Part shown: piece by piece, positions 1 through 9,013 of the stretch
Position numbering within the stretch: position 1 is the stretch's first letter
How the letters are laid out: every line of letters starts with the position of its first letter
DNA from: Shouchella xiaoxiensis
Lineage (GTDB): Bacteria > Bacillota > Bacilli > Bacillales > Bacillaceae_D
NCBI RefSeq assembly: GCF_016907895.1
Contig: NZ_JAFBCV010000007.1
Location: forward strand, 62,001 to 126,000
DNA: 64,000 nt
Reading direction: 5' to 3'
Program-made: the position numbers and the translations under genes
Notes under the pieces: model-generated
What the model was told of the DNA's origin: nothing
Databases searched by the model: none
What the model saw: only the letters and a program-made list of their open reading frames with translations

Positions 1-411
1 TACAGCTTCACGTTCACTGGTTACCGGATTCTAAAGGAAGATGGGACGGAGCGAGCAAAAGTCATTCAGGCCCCCCAGCGAATTACATATGACCAGCTGC
101 TTGCGAACACCATTATTGGCTGCCTGACCGTCATGTTAAATCAAGAAAAGCTCGGAAAGCTACAGATGCCAACCTTACGAACGAGACAGGATTTGTTGCT
201 CTGGCTATCCATTTTAAAAAAAGGAACGGTTGCCTATGGCATAAACGAAGAGCTAGCAGCGTATCGCAAGGTTGGCAACTCTATTTCAAGCAACAAGTGG
301 AAAGCTGCCAAACAAAACTGGGAGATCTACCGCAAGCATGAAGAACTTTCCTTATTGAAATCATGCCGTGTTTTCTGTAGCTACGCTTGGAATGGCTTCA
401 AAAAATTATAA
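1..411 (+). CDS. Glycosyltransferase family 2, C-terminal part (TuaG-like), cut by window edge
   Basis: An open frame runs from the first base (frame 1) to TAA at 409-411, giving about 136 C-terminal residues; the start lies outside the window. The segment contains RTRQDLLLWLSILKKG, the D-containing block typical of the acceptor side of GT-A family 2 enzymes, followed by the AYRKVGNSIS block seen in TuaG-type teichuronic-acid and related glycosyltransferases. The nucleotide-sugar binding N-terminus cannot be inspected. tagO follows 71 bp downstream on the same strand, which supports a role in wall polymer or exopolysaccharide assembly at the membrane. Family call is fairly firm; the exact polymer is inferred. 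Confidence 0.8.
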   Translation, partial: YSFTFTGYRILKEDGTERAKVIQAPQRITYDQLLANTIIGCLTVMLNQEKLGKLQMPTLRTRQDLLLWLSILKKGTVAYGINEELAAYRKVGNSISSNKWKAAKQNWEIYRKHEELSLLKSCRVFCSYAWNGFKKL

Positions 412-482
412 GGACATGTAATATGACCTACCCATTACTGCATTGAACCTGACACCTGAAGCCGCACTCGAAGGAGAACAAC

Positions 483-1583
483 ATGAACTCTTTATTCATT
501 GCATTCCTTGCCAGTTTTATCGTGACCCTTCTCGTGACGCCATTTGTGATTAAGCTCGCTCGCCGTTACGGGTTTGTTGATACCCCTAATGAACGGAAAG
601 TCCATAATAAAGCAATGCCTCGAATTGGTGGGCTTGCCTTTATCATCGGAATGTCTGTCGGTCTTTTCTTTGTCAAAGACCTGCTGGAAATCGATTATCG
701 CACGACGATGTTTATGATTGCTGGCGCGATTCCGTTGATATTCATTGGATTGCTTGACGATCGCTTCACGTTAAAAGCCAGACATAAATTAATCGCTCAA
801 TTCGTTTCTGCCTCCATTATTGTCAGCTCGGGCATTTCAATTGAATTTATTGCAATCCCCTTTGGCGAACGGCTTGATCTTGGCTTATTAAGCAGCATCA
901 TGATTTTCATCTGGCTCATTGCCATTATGAACGCCATCAATTTAATCGACGGCCTTGATGGACTGGCTGCTGGCGTGAGCATCATTGCGCTTGGGACAAT
1001 GCTTGTACTCGCCACCGGAAATCCAGCTGCCTACGCACTTGTTTTTGCTTTTGCCATTCCGTTAATCGGCAGCCTCAGTGGCTTCTTGCTTTTCAATTTT
1101 CATCCAGCAAAAATCTTTATGGGTGATACGGGCTCGCTCTTCTTAGGCTATATGATTGCCGTACTCTCGACAATGGGCTTCTTCAAAAGCGTGACGATCG
1201 TCAGCTTAATCGTCCCCCTGCTCATCCTCGGCGTCCCTATTGTAGACACATTGTTTGCGATCGTGCGACGGAAATTAAATCGACAAGGCATTGGCGAAGC
1301 GGACAAAGGTCATCTCCATCATTGTTTATTGAAAAAAGGCTATGGCCATCGACAAGTTGTTTTGACCATCTATGGCGTCAGTCTTTTGTTTGGCATTGCC
1401 GCCCTGCTTTTATCCATGTCAAACTTGTGGCTCTCTTTGCTCCTTCTGTTGCTCGTAACGCTGTTTGTTCAGCTGTTCGCAGAGATTATTGGGCTTATTG
1501 GTGAAAAGAGACAACCGCTTTTAAACATGATACGACGCAGCTCAAGCGTCAGAACAAAGAAAACATATGCCCGGGGAAAATAA
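483..1583 (+). CDS. tagO: Undecaprenyl-phosphate N-acetylglucosaminyl 1-phosphate transferase
   Basis: A polytopic enzyme of 366 residues that moves GlcNAc-1-phosphate from UDP-GlcNAc to undecaprenyl phosphate, the first membrane step of wall teichoic/teichuronic acid synthesis (TagO/WecA/MraY superfamily). About eleven hydrophobic segments are visible. Family signatures are present in order: KVHNKAMPRIGG near residue 40, the catalytic LLDDRF pair (D92-D93), NAINLIDGLDGLAAG, FMGDTGSLFLGY, and the cytoplasmic HLHH sugar-binding motif in GHLHHCLLKKGYGH. The start ATG has an AAGGAGAAC ribosome site. Length matches the family (350-370). It ends directly at a strong terminator, so it closes the glycosyltransferase transcription unit. 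Confidence 0.95.
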   Translation: MNSLFIAFLASFIVTLLVTPFVIKLARRYGFVDTPNERKVHNKAMPRIGGLAFIIGMSVGLFFVKDLLEIDYRTTMFMIAGAIPLIFIGLLDDRFTLKARHKLIAQFVSASIIVSSGISIEFIAIPFGERLDLGLLSSIMIFIWLIAIMNAINLIDGLDGLAAGVSIIALGTMLVLATGNPAAYALVFAFAIPLIGSLSGFLLFNFHPAKIFMGDTGSLFLGYMIAVLSTMGFFKSVTIVSLIVPLLILGVPIVDTLFAIVRRKLNRQGIGEADKGHLHHCLLKKGYGHRQVVLTIYGVSLLFGIAALLLSMSNLWLSLLLLLLVTLFVQLFAEIIGLIGEKRQPLLNMIRRSSSVRTKKTYARGK

Positions 1584-1617
1584 GAAAAAAGGTGAAGCTC
1601 TCTTCACCTTTTTTCTT
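1582..1617. terminator. Bidirectional terminator between tagO and VOC gene
   Basis: Perfect 16-bp arms (AAGAAAAAAGGTGAAG and its complement) around a CTCT loop, with A-runs on one side and T-runs on the other. It serves tagO on plus and the VOC gene on minus; the two stop codons lie at its edges. Confidence 0.92.
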
Positions 1618-1990
1618 ATTCTACTTCTGCCATCCATTCAATTGTATTTCCATCTGGGTCTGTGAAAAATACTTGATGAAATCCACTTGTGCTGTGCTTC
1701 TTTACGATTGTTTCAATTCCTCTGTCTTGTAAAAATTGCACCGCTCGATCGAAATGGTCGACTTTACATGCGATATGTCTCCCTCTCGTTTGAATGGTCG
1801 CTGGTGCTTCTTCCTTTATTTCCTGCACAATTAAATGCAGCTGCTGCGTGCCAATTGCATACCATGCCCCTTCAAAATCAAAAGGCGGTCGACTTAATTC
1901 TTCCAACGCCAACGTCTCGCCATAAAAGCGTTTTGCCCGCTCCAGATTGTGGACAATGATACTGACATGATGGATTTCTACTAGCTTCAT
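1616..1990 (-). CDS. VOC (glyoxalase/bleomycin-resistance fold) family protein
   Basis: 124 residues with the vicinal-oxygen-chelate pattern: IHHVSIIVHNLERAKRFYGETL at the N-terminus (first metal-side histidine in the beta-strand), a central QLHLIVQE strand, a GRHIACKVDHFDRAVQFL second module start and FTDPDGNTIEWM at the end, which supplies the usual terminal glutamate. Such proteins are metal-dependent lyases, dioxygenases or resistance proteins; nothing here fixes the substrate. An AAGGAGG site precedes the ATG. It lies 13 bp downstream of the gene ending at 2004 on the same strand, so the two probably form one transcript. Confidence 0.85.
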   Translation of the reverse strand: MKLVEIHHVSIIVHNLERAKRFYGETLALEELSRPPFDFEGAWYAIGTQQLHLIVQEIKEEAPATIQTRGRHIACKVDHFDRAVQFLQDRGIETIVKKHSTSGFHQVFFTDPDGNTIEWMAEVE

Positions 1991-2003
1991 TGTATCCTCC
2001 TTA

Positions 2004-2861
2004 TCAATTGATCTCTGCCTGTATTAGCTTTTGTAGCAACTCCAGTGCATTTTCTTGATTTGCTGCGTCTCTTCTTATTGCTGCAACTTGTTTAACACCA
2101 TCATCTGTCCCTACACTATCTAGCATCGGATGTGCAGGTAGCGCTAACCCAAAAAGCTGTTCTTTTGTTTCATTCTCAACAACTCCATAAGCATGAGCTC
2201 CAGCATCAACCGTCTCTAGCAGTTCATGATCTAGTTGATCCAATGGTAGAAACATTCCGCTTCCAACATACATCTGAAACGACGCTTCATCCAGAATATA
2301 TAAGTCGGGTTGCTCCGTTGCCAGCAGTACGGCACTGCGCTGTTGCGTTCCTACATCGGTCATGCTGTCAGTTTGAAACGTATGATAGTTTAAAATGGGA
2401 GATACACGCTCCCACTCTGGCATCAAAGTTAGGATATTCTGCTCTACTGCCTCTACTGCACCATCATCTATTGAAGCAAGCGGATCTAGATAGGCACCAT
2501 AAAACATTACTTCAAGTTGCTCGTCAGGCAATAAGGCGAGCTGCTGTTTCTCTTGATAGTTAGTAAACATTGTAAAACCAATTGAGATTAAGAGAGCCAT
2601 TGCCGCGATTACAGCGAATGTATGCACTTTATAGTAGTAAAAGAAGTGGCCAGCTTTAGCTTTAAAAGACTCGTTTTTCTCTACCTCTGGGCCATAATCT
2701 CTGTACCTACGAATAATGGTGTACGCTTCCGTGACCTTCTCGATTGAAAGAGATGGATTGGCTCTTTCTCTACGAACCCAGATCATATAGCGCTTCTCAA
2801 TTTCTTCGTCCGTTGCATCTTCATGTACTTCTAGTAGCTGATATGCTTCTTTTAATTCCAC
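2004..2861 (-). CDS. Membrane-anchored J-domain-like protein with extracytoplasmic solute-binding-like domain
   Basis: 285 residues, GTG start with GGGGAGG upstream. Residues 1-60 resemble a J domain (KEAYQLLEVHEDATDEEIEKRY), but the invariant HPD tripeptide that stimulates DnaK is not present, the equivalent loop reading VRRERAN. A single hydrophobic segment at about residues 78-98 follows, then a roughly 185-residue outside domain. The phrase PDLYILDEASFQMYVGSG followed by FLPLDQL is reminiscent of the cleft region of extracellular solute-binding proteins. This architecture suggests a sensor or scaffold rather than a chaperone. Function unknown; the domain reading is by eye. It is cotranscribed with the VOC gene. 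Confidence 0.6.
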   Translation of the reverse strand: MELKEAYQLLEVHEDATDEEIEKRYMIWVRRERANPSLSIEKVTEAYTIIRRYRDYGPEVEKNESFKAKAGHFFYYYKVHTFAVIAAMALLISIGFTMFTNYQEKQQLALLPDEQLEVMFYGAYLDPLASIDDGAVEAVEQNILTLMPEWERVSPILNYHTFQTDSMTDVGTQQRSAVLLATEQPDLYILDEASFQMYVGSGMFLPLDQLDHELLETVDAGAHAYGVVENETKEQLFGLALPAHPMLDSVGTDDGVKQVAAIRRDAANQENALELLQKLIQAEIN

Positions 2862-2961
2862 AAAGAATCTTCCTCCCCATTCTCTATTCGACTTTCTTTC
2901 ATTATAATAGATTTAGATAGTCTATGAAAACGATTCTACTGACTGAAAGTAGGCGGTATAG

Positions 2962-4800
2962 ATGTTAAGCAATGGAATGGTCATTCAGCGAAATAAACCT
3001 TATCCGATCAGAGGAAACTCAGAACCACACGCTAATGTAAGCGCTTCTTTTCGAGATACTCTTTATCAGGCAAAGGCGGATGCTCAAGGTGACTGGACAA
3101 TAACTCTGCCGTCCTTCCCAGCTGGCGGTCCATACGAACTAACGATTGTTGAAGCAAAAACAACGGTCATCAGCGATATTCTTATTGGCGACGTCTGGAT
3201 TTTAGGTGGACAGTCGAATATGGAACTGCCTATAAAGCGGACACTAGATCGCCATCAGAAGGATATTGAGAATCATCACTACCCTTTTATCCGTCAATTT
3301 AACGTTCCTCAAGTCTATGACTTCTCAGGACCATGTTCCACCATAATTAAAGGTGATTGGATACAAGCAACCGGAGAAGCCATTGATCATTTCAGTGCAG
3401 TTGGCTACTTTTTTGCGCTGGCTATTTCTCAATCAGAGAATGTTCCAATTGGGTTAATCCTTACTGCTGTAGGTGGTACCCCGGCCCATGCTTGGGTTTC
3501 CGAAGCAAGCTATCGTCAAACCCTTCCAGATGCAGCCAAATTAGCAGAAGTTCAACATCCTCTGCACGTTCAGGAGACCATTGCCGCGGACTCAAAGCGA
3601 ATTGATCAATGGCATTACAAGCTGAATGCGACAGATCCTGGTCTGAAAAAACCTGTATGGTATCAACAAACAGAATGGACTAAACAATGGACGTCAATTC
3701 AACTCCCAACCCGCTTTACCGAGTCGTTGCTCAATTATCGCGGCTCCATCTGGTTCCGTAAAGAATTTCACTTATACAGTGAACAAGCTACCGCAACTTC
3801 ATCCTTACTTAAACTAGGTACCATTGTTGATGCAGATGAAACCTATTTAAATGGAGAGCTCGTTGGGCAAACCGGCTATAAATATCCGCCAAGACGCTAT
3901 TCTATTCGTTCCAATCTCTTAAAACCAGGTAAAAACGTACTTATCGTTCGGGTCATTTGCAAAGAATCAACTGGTGGTTTTGTAGCTAACATGCCTTATG
4001 AGCTTAATCTACTAGACCAATCTATTGATTTAAGTGGTGAATGGCACTACCGTGTAGGCGCACAGCTTGAGCCACTTCAACCACAAACGTTTTTTCAAAC
4101 AAAACCAACAGGACTCTACAATGGAATGATTGCGCCATTAAAACAACATCCGATCACGGGTTTCTTATGGTACCAGGGCGAATCCGACACTCAAGCACCC
4201 GCACATTATGAAGAGATGTTCCAAGCGGTTATAAATGACTGGCGGACGCTGTTTCAACAAGGCGACCTCCCCTTTCTCTTTGTGCAATTAGCGAATTTCA
4301 AAGCGGATACCGCTGAAGAAAACTGGCCAATTATTCGAGAGAAGCAGCGCCGCAGTTTAAACACAACTGGCACCGCAATGGCCGTTACCATCGATGTCGG
4401 TGAGGAAAACGACCTTCATCCACAAAACAAAAAAGCCGTTGGTGAGCGGCTTGCCTTGTGTGCAAAACACTATGCTTACGGAAAATCTCTTGTTTTTAGT
4501 GGCCCAGCATTTTCTCATGTTGAGAGGACAGGAGCGGTCCTCATCGTTTCATTTACTGAAGTCGGTGGCGGGCTCATAGGTAGGAATTCGGTTTTAACCG
4601 GCTTTTCATTATGCGGGGAGGACGGCGTTTTCCACCCTGCTCATGCATCAATCCACGGAGACACGGTGCATGTTCATCATCCTCGGATTCAGGTACCGCT
4701 TCACGCCCGCTATGGCTGGTCGGCTAACCCGCGTGACGCTTCGCTCTATAACAAAGAAGGGTTACCTGCGGCACCGTTTACAACAGAAGACAGCATCTAA
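2962..4800 (+). CDS. SGNH-type sialate O-acetylesterase family carbohydrate esterase
   Basis: 612 residues. The N-terminal beta domain starts MLSNGMVIQRNKPYPIRG, followed by the nucleophile block GGQSNMELP (Ser of the SGNH hydrolase), an inserted sugar-binding-like beta domain (about 270-390, with YLNGELVGQTGYKYPPRRY), then the second catalytic half with FLWYQGESDTQ and the DLHPQNKKAVGERL block carrying the Asp/His of the triad. Annotated relatives are called sialate O-acetylesterase, but in glycan-degradation loci they commonly remove acetyl groups from plant polysaccharides. It converges on the GH2/GH67 locus, so acetyl-xylan side chains are the likely target (inference). The frame is closed by a stop immediately upstream, so ATG 2962 is the earliest possible start. 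No signal peptide; cytoplasmic. Confidence 0.85.
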   Translation: MLSNGMVIQRNKPYPIRGNSEPHANVSASFRDTLYQAKADAQGDWTITLPSFPAGGPYELTIVEAKTTVISDILIGDVWILGGQSNMELPIKRTLDRHQKDIENHHYPFIRQFNVPQVYDFSGPCSTIIKGDWIQATGEAIDHFSAVGYFFALAISQSENVPIGLILTAVGGTPAHAWVSEASYRQTLPDAAKLAEVQHPLHVQETIAADSKRIDQWHYKLNATDPGLKKPVWYQQTEWTKQWTSIQLPTRFTESLLNYRGSIWFRKEFHLYSEQATATSSLLKLGTIVDADETYLNGELVGQTGYKYPPRRYSIRSNLLKPGKNVLIVRVICKESTGGFVANMPYELNLLDQSIDLSGEWHYRVGAQLEPLQPQTFFQTKPTGLYNGMIAPLKQHPITGFLWYQGESDTQAPAHYEEMFQAVINDWRTLFQQGDLPFLFVQLANFKADTAEENWPIIREKQRRSLNTTGTAMAVTIDVGEENDLHPQNKKAVGERLALCAKHYAYGKSLVFSGPAFSHVERTGAVLIVSFTEVGGGLIGRNSVLTGFSLCGEDGVFHPAHASIHGDTVHVHHPRIQVPLHARYGWSANPRDASLYNKEGLPAAPFTTEDSI

Positions 4801-4811
4801 AGATTAGAAGA

Positions 4812-4831
4812 GAACCGCTTTTCAGCGGTTC
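4812..4831. terminator. Hairpin between convergent esterase and GH2 genes
   Basis: GAACCGCT / AGCGGTTC with a TTTC loop, sitting between the convergent stop codons and overlapping the GH2 stop. T-runs on both sides are weak, so termination efficiency is uncertain. Confidence 0.5.
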
Positions 4832-7800
4832 GTTCCTTCCAGAAATTGAAAGCCATTAAAATGAAAGTGACTTCCAGGTAAAAAGAGAAACGTTACGTCC
4901 CATTTTCCAGTCAGTCGTTCAAGCGGAAAGGTTTGCTCGACGTACCCTTCCGATTGCGGAAATTCGATCAGACGTTGTTGTTTTTCTACCCCGTTGGAAA
5001 AAAGCAAATGAATAGAATTTGCAATCGGTGCATGACCCTTGATCTTAATGGCATCAGTACCTGCTCCTGTGAAAGAAAAGTGGCGCCATTCAAGCGAGAC
5101 ATTGTTGCCAATCTCTTCAACAACGTCACCATTTACATGATAGTGATCGCCATACACTCGCTCACAGCTGCTTGCTGCATGACGCGCAAACGCCTGCTCA
5201 GGTTGCAGAAATGAGAACCCCTTGATATGCATCTTTTTTGTTGTCACAAAGCTAATTGCGCACAAACCTGTTAGTTTTTTGTTCAACGTATACGTTGCTT
5301 CTTGATAGACATTCCAGCGAGATTTTTTCTGGTAAATGACATCTGCAAGCAGTTGACTTCCTACCGTTTCAGGCTCCCCCTCCCAAATTTGCAGAGAATA
5401 GGGTTCATCGGTTAATGCAAAGATCGGCAGCGTGATCTCTGCTGATCCCGTCTGACCGAATTGAATATCCTTAAAACCGACAACCGTTTCTCCATCTCGG
5501 CTTGTGGCGATGCCACGTTCATTTCCGTTTGTGAGGTCACCCTTGAAATAATCATAAAGGCCCGCTGAAATAAATTGATAAGGATCTTTATGTAATATCC
5601 CGAGTCCCTCAACCTGACACTCTAGTTCAGAAATAAGCTTCACTTTATCTGTCCCATTTTTGCTCGTGCAGCGAATGCGGAAGCTGCCGTCTCCTTTCGC
5701 TTGCACAGTAGCCGTTCGCCCATCCGCGTTAATTACAGCGATGTCTGATGGTATGCCACGGTCATTCACCGTACTCCACTCTAGATCGGGATAGGAGGCA
5801 TTTGCAGGTAAAACATCTACTCGAACTTGTTTTTCTGCTTGCCCAGCTTGAAACAATTGACCACTCTCACTAACAATCTCCAATTTCCGTACCGGCAGCT
5901 CTTCTTTATTTCCATTAAGAATGAGACTCGGCTCATTGCTTGCTGGAATTGCCCTAACTTCTTCTGTGTCCAATACATCGATCGATAAATAAGCAGACAA
6001 CAGCCCTGCAGAATGAACGGCAATCGTTGCTTCGCCTGCTCCTCCTGTTGCGGCAACAATCGCCACCAGTTTCCCACTAAAAAGCCGTTTACTGACTCCT
6101 TTGTATGAATCTAAATCCGTACTGTCTCCGTTATCAATCCCAATCAAACGCCCTTTTCCACCAACGGTCACCGTCACGCGATTGGTTGCATTTTCGACAA
6201 TATGGCCCTCTTGATCAACCGTATAAATTTCTACAAAAACAAGGTCCGCTCCATTTGCACGGATCTGTTCTTGATCTGCCTTTAGTTTTAATACAGCAGC
6301 GTCTTCAAAAGAGTGACGCACAGCTGTTGCAATCTGCTCTTCCGCCTTATTGCGAGCAACAGCCATTAATTCTCCTTTCTGGTAAGGGACTTTCCAATCC
6401 AACACAAAAGCGTTTTGGTTATGATCAACCTCTTTAACACCTAGCGATTTTCCATTTAAATATAGTTCAACCGTCGCCGCATCATTTGAGCAAACCCGGA
6501 CATCAATTACTTGCCCCGGATTAAAATCCCAATACGGAAACAAGTGCAGCATTGGTTTATTCTGTCCTACTGTCCAAGCTGCTTGGTACATATAGTAGGA
6601 GTCTTTTTTAAAAGTGGCCGTATCAAGCTGACCAAAGTAGGCATTTTTTGTGTGGTACGGCGTTGGTTCACCGATGTAGTCAAAACCAGTCCAGATAAAC
6701 TGTCCTAAGGAAAAATGCGTGTTTCGTTCATGGGCGATGCATGCCTCCATGGAGGATGCTCCCCAACTCGTTGCGCTGTTCCCTAACGCGGAACATTGCT
6801 CATCATCATCAGCTAAAATTGACTGCCCCAACGGGAAATGATAAATCCCTCTACTCTGCACAACTGCCGCTGTCTCACTCCCGTATATGATCCAGTCCGG
6901 ATACACTTTATGATGCGGTTGATAATACTTTTCTCCATAATTATAACCAACTAGCTTTAGCTGATCAGCACTCTCCTGCGCTTGCTTCCAAGGCAAATAA
7001 TTGGAGGCAATCGTCACTCTACCGTTGCCTTTTGGATCATGCTTATACACTTGATCGCGTAAATAGATGGTCCACTCCGTCCCGTTTGAACCAGCATGAG
7101 TATCATAAATTTCATTTCCAATGCTCCACATGAGTAGGCATGGATGATTTCGATCTCGTCGAACCCAGCTTCTCACATCTTTATCTACCCAATCTTTAAA
7201 GTACGTGCTGTAATCATAAGTAGTCTTTGGACGTTCCCACATATCAAAAGCTTCTGTCACAACAAAAAAGCCGAATGAATCCGCCAGCTCCATCCATTCT
7301 TTAGCTGGCATATTATGTGCCGAACGAACAGCATTCACGCCCATTTCCTTTAACAACCGAAACCGTCTCTTTTGCGCATCGACATTAAAAACAGCTCCTA
7401 GCGCACCTAAGTCATGATGTTCACATGTGCCGTTTAGCTTCATCTGCTTTCCATTTACAAATAGCCCTTGCTTCGCGTCCATTTGAACGGTACGAAAACC
7501 GATTGTTTGCGCCATTGTCTCAATTAAAGTAGATGAATCACCGCTACGGTAAACTCGCGTTTCAAGTTTGTACAGGTGGGGGTTATCCGGTTCCCATAAG
7601 CATACATCGCTAACCTTCATCACTTGGATGTCTGTTACACTTTGTTCCGCTGGTTCTAAAAGCTGATATTTCGACGCAATTTCCTTTTCTCCAGCAAACA
7701 GGTGGTGCGACAGCCGTACCTTCTCTTGCACGAAAAGCGCTGTTTCCAGTTCAACATGCCAACCTTCCTCATTTTTCCGAGTATGCACATACACCCCATC

Positions 7801-8241
7801 CGTTTCAATGTATGTAGGACCTCTTTGCTTAAGCCAGACATTGCGATAAATGCCTGCACCTGTGTACCACCGACTGTTCGGGCTTTCATACACTACCTTC
7901 ACTAGAATTTCATTGTCGCCATCTCTTAGTGCGGTCGTTATCTCATGTTCAAAAGTTGAGTAACCGTACTTCCATTCTCCAACCTTTTTTCCATTTACAA
8001 ACAGACTCGAATTCATATAGACGCCGTCAAATGTAAGCCAAACCCGCTCGCTCTTTGTTTTTCGATAATGTAACGTCTTTTTATACCAGCCAATTGATGG
8101 TTCATAGAGCTTCGTCGCGTCGCCAATTAGCCAGTCATGAGGAAGCGCCACGTTTTCAAATAAGCTTCCTTCACAACTTCCCTCACCTAATGACGTTTTT
8201 GCAAACTGCCAATCGCTGTTAAATAATGTTTTTGTATTCAT
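4822..8241 (-). CDS. Glycoside hydrolase family 2 (beta-galactosidase-like)
   Basis: 1139 residues from the ATG at 8241, chosen because GAGGAGGGTGATC precedes it; an upstream in-frame start would add twelve basic residues and extend further into the neighbour. Order: sugar-binding jelly roll (1-190), immunoglobulin-like domain, TIM barrel with acid/base Glu in LLMWSIGNEIYD (about E377) and nucleophile Glu in IIYGSETAAV (about E456), then several C-terminal beta modules. No secretion signal, so it acts on imported oligosaccharides. It overlaps the DUF624 gene by 23 bp and is last in the ABC-transporter operon. Family certain; linkage specificity (galactoside, or another xylan branch sugar) is not readable. 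Confidence 0.92.
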   Translation of the reverse strand: MNTKTLFNSDWQFAKTSLGEGSCEGSLFENVALPHDWLIGDATKLYEPSIGWYKKTLHYRKTKSERVWLTFDGVYMNSSLFVNGKKVGEWKYGYSTFEHEITTALRDGDNEILVKVVYESPNSRWYTGAGIYRNVWLKQRGPTYIETDGVYVHTRKNEEGWHVELETALFVQEKVRLSHHLFAGEKEIASKYQLLEPAEQSVTDIQVMKVSDVCLWEPDNPHLYKLETRVYRSGDSSTLIETMAQTIGFRTVQMDAKQGLFVNGKQMKLNGTCEHHDLGALGAVFNVDAQKRRFRLLKEMGVNAVRSAHNMPAKEWMELADSFGFFVVTEAFDMWERPKTTYDYSTYFKDWVDKDVRSWVRRDRNHPCLLMWSIGNEIYDTHAGSNGTEWTIYLRDQVYKHDPKGNGRVTIASNYLPWKQAQESADQLKLVGYNYGEKYYQPHHKVYPDWIIYGSETAAVVQSRGIYHFPLGQSILADDDEQCSALGNSATSWGASSMEACIAHERNTHFSLGQFIWTGFDYIGEPTPYHTKNAYFGQLDTATFKKDSYYMYQAAWTVGQNKPMLHLFPYWDFNPGQVIDVRVCSNDAATVELYLNGKSLGVKEVDHNQNAFVLDWKVPYQKGELMAVARNKAEEQIATAVRHSFEDAAVLKLKADQEQIRANGADLVFVEIYTVDQEGHIVENATNRVTVTVGGKGRLIGIDNGDSTDLDSYKGVSKRLFSGKLVAIVAATGGAGEATIAVHSAGLLSAYLSIDVLDTEEVRAIPASNEPSLILNGNKEELPVRKLEIVSESGQLFQAGQAEKQVRVDVLPANASYPDLEWSTVNDRGIPSDIAVINADGRTATVQAKGDGSFRIRCTSKNGTDKVKLISELECQVEGLGILHKDPYQFISAGLYDYFKGDLTNGNERGIATSRDGETVVGFKDIQFGQTGSAEITLPIFALTDEPYSLQIWEGEPETVGSQLLADVIYQKKSRWNVYQEATYTLNKKLTGLCAISFVTTKKMHIKGFSFLQPEQAFARHAASSCERVYGDHYHVNGDVVEEIGNNVSLEWRHFSFTGAGTDAIKIKGHAPIANSIHLLFSNGVEKQQRLIEFPQSEGYVEQTFPLERLTGKWDVTFLFLPGSHFHFNGFQFLEGTNR

Positions 8242-8953
8242 GATCACCCTCCTCTTCAGTCTGCTCCTCTTTTTCAATAAACTCGCTCATCACATCACCT
8301 CGGAGGCTATTGCTATTAAGGGCTATTAAGTAAGCAATTACGCTTGCACCAAATAACAACAGGAAGTCAGATGTGATCGACAGAACAAAGACCGTCAGAA
8401 TAACGATTGCTACATTTCCGGTTGTCGCTTTTACTTTAAGAAAGCTATAATACACGGCCAAACGGTAAAAATCTCGTACGCGAAAATGAAACTGGGCATG
8501 TAAGAGAAATACATAGAAGGAGAACGTAAGCGCTAGGCCGAGCGCAACGAGAAAAATCCCTGCCAAGACTTGATTAAATGTAGAGGGCTGGATATTAAAA
8601 TAATAAAAATCGACAACTAATATAAAATAGACGATTAACATCGGAAGCCATACTTTTATTGAACTGAAAAAGTTCTTTTTATAATGGTGAAAGAAATCTT
8701 TTGTAGGTGAAAGATCCTGTTCACGAATCATTTTATTTAAACAACAAAACAAGGCGGTGATTGCCGGTCCTGTCGGAATGAGCGCCAAGAAATAAAGCCC
8801 CATATTTGAAAAGCTCGGAACAAGAAACAGAAAAAAAGCAAGGAAAAGCAGATTACAAACGATAAAGTAAAAATTAAGCATCGCCAGCCAGTAAATATGA
8901 TTCGTAATGACCGAAAGAATTCCTTGACCAAATGCTTTGCCGTCTTCACTCAT
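8219..8953 (-). CDS. DUF624 (YesL-family) membrane protein
   Basis: 244 residues from the ATG at 8953, which has AGAAAGGTG eight bases upstream; a GTG nine bases earlier is less well placed. Five to six hydrophobic segments and the N-terminal ITNHIYWLAMLNFYFIV pattern match YesL/DUF624 proteins, which almost always sit in plant-polysaccharide ABC transporter operons such as the B. subtilis rhamnogalacturonan yes cluster. Its biochemical role is not established. It lies 60 bp downstream of the solute-binding protein gene and overlaps the GH2 gene, consistent with one operon and translational coupling. Confidence 0.88.
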   Translation of the reverse strand: MSEDGKAFGQGILSVITNHIYWLAMLNFYFIVCNLLFLAFFLFLVPSFSNMGLYFLALIPTGPAITALFCCLNKMIREQDLSPTKDFFHHYKKNFFSSIKVWLPMLIVYFILVVDFYYFNIQPSTFNQVLAGIFLVALGLALTFSFYVFLLHAQFHFRVRDFYRLAVYYSFLKVKATTGNVAIVILTVFVLSITSDFLLLFGASVIAYLIALNSNSLRGDVMSEFIEKEEQTEEEGDHEYKNII

Positions 8954-9013
8954 GAGGTTCACACCTTTCTAGAATGGATAAAGATCTGCCTAAAGATAGG
9001 CAGATCGATAGGA

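Noticed and set aside
2924-2937. cre box upstream of the acetylesterase (TGAAAACGATTCTA)
   Set aside because: Only 11 of 14 positions fit, with mismatches in the conserved half-site; too weak to call.
4933-5214. Plus-strand ORFs within the GH2 gene and similar antisense frames elsewhere
   Set aside because: Shadow frames of long, well-conserved genes, lacking ribosome sites or known domains.
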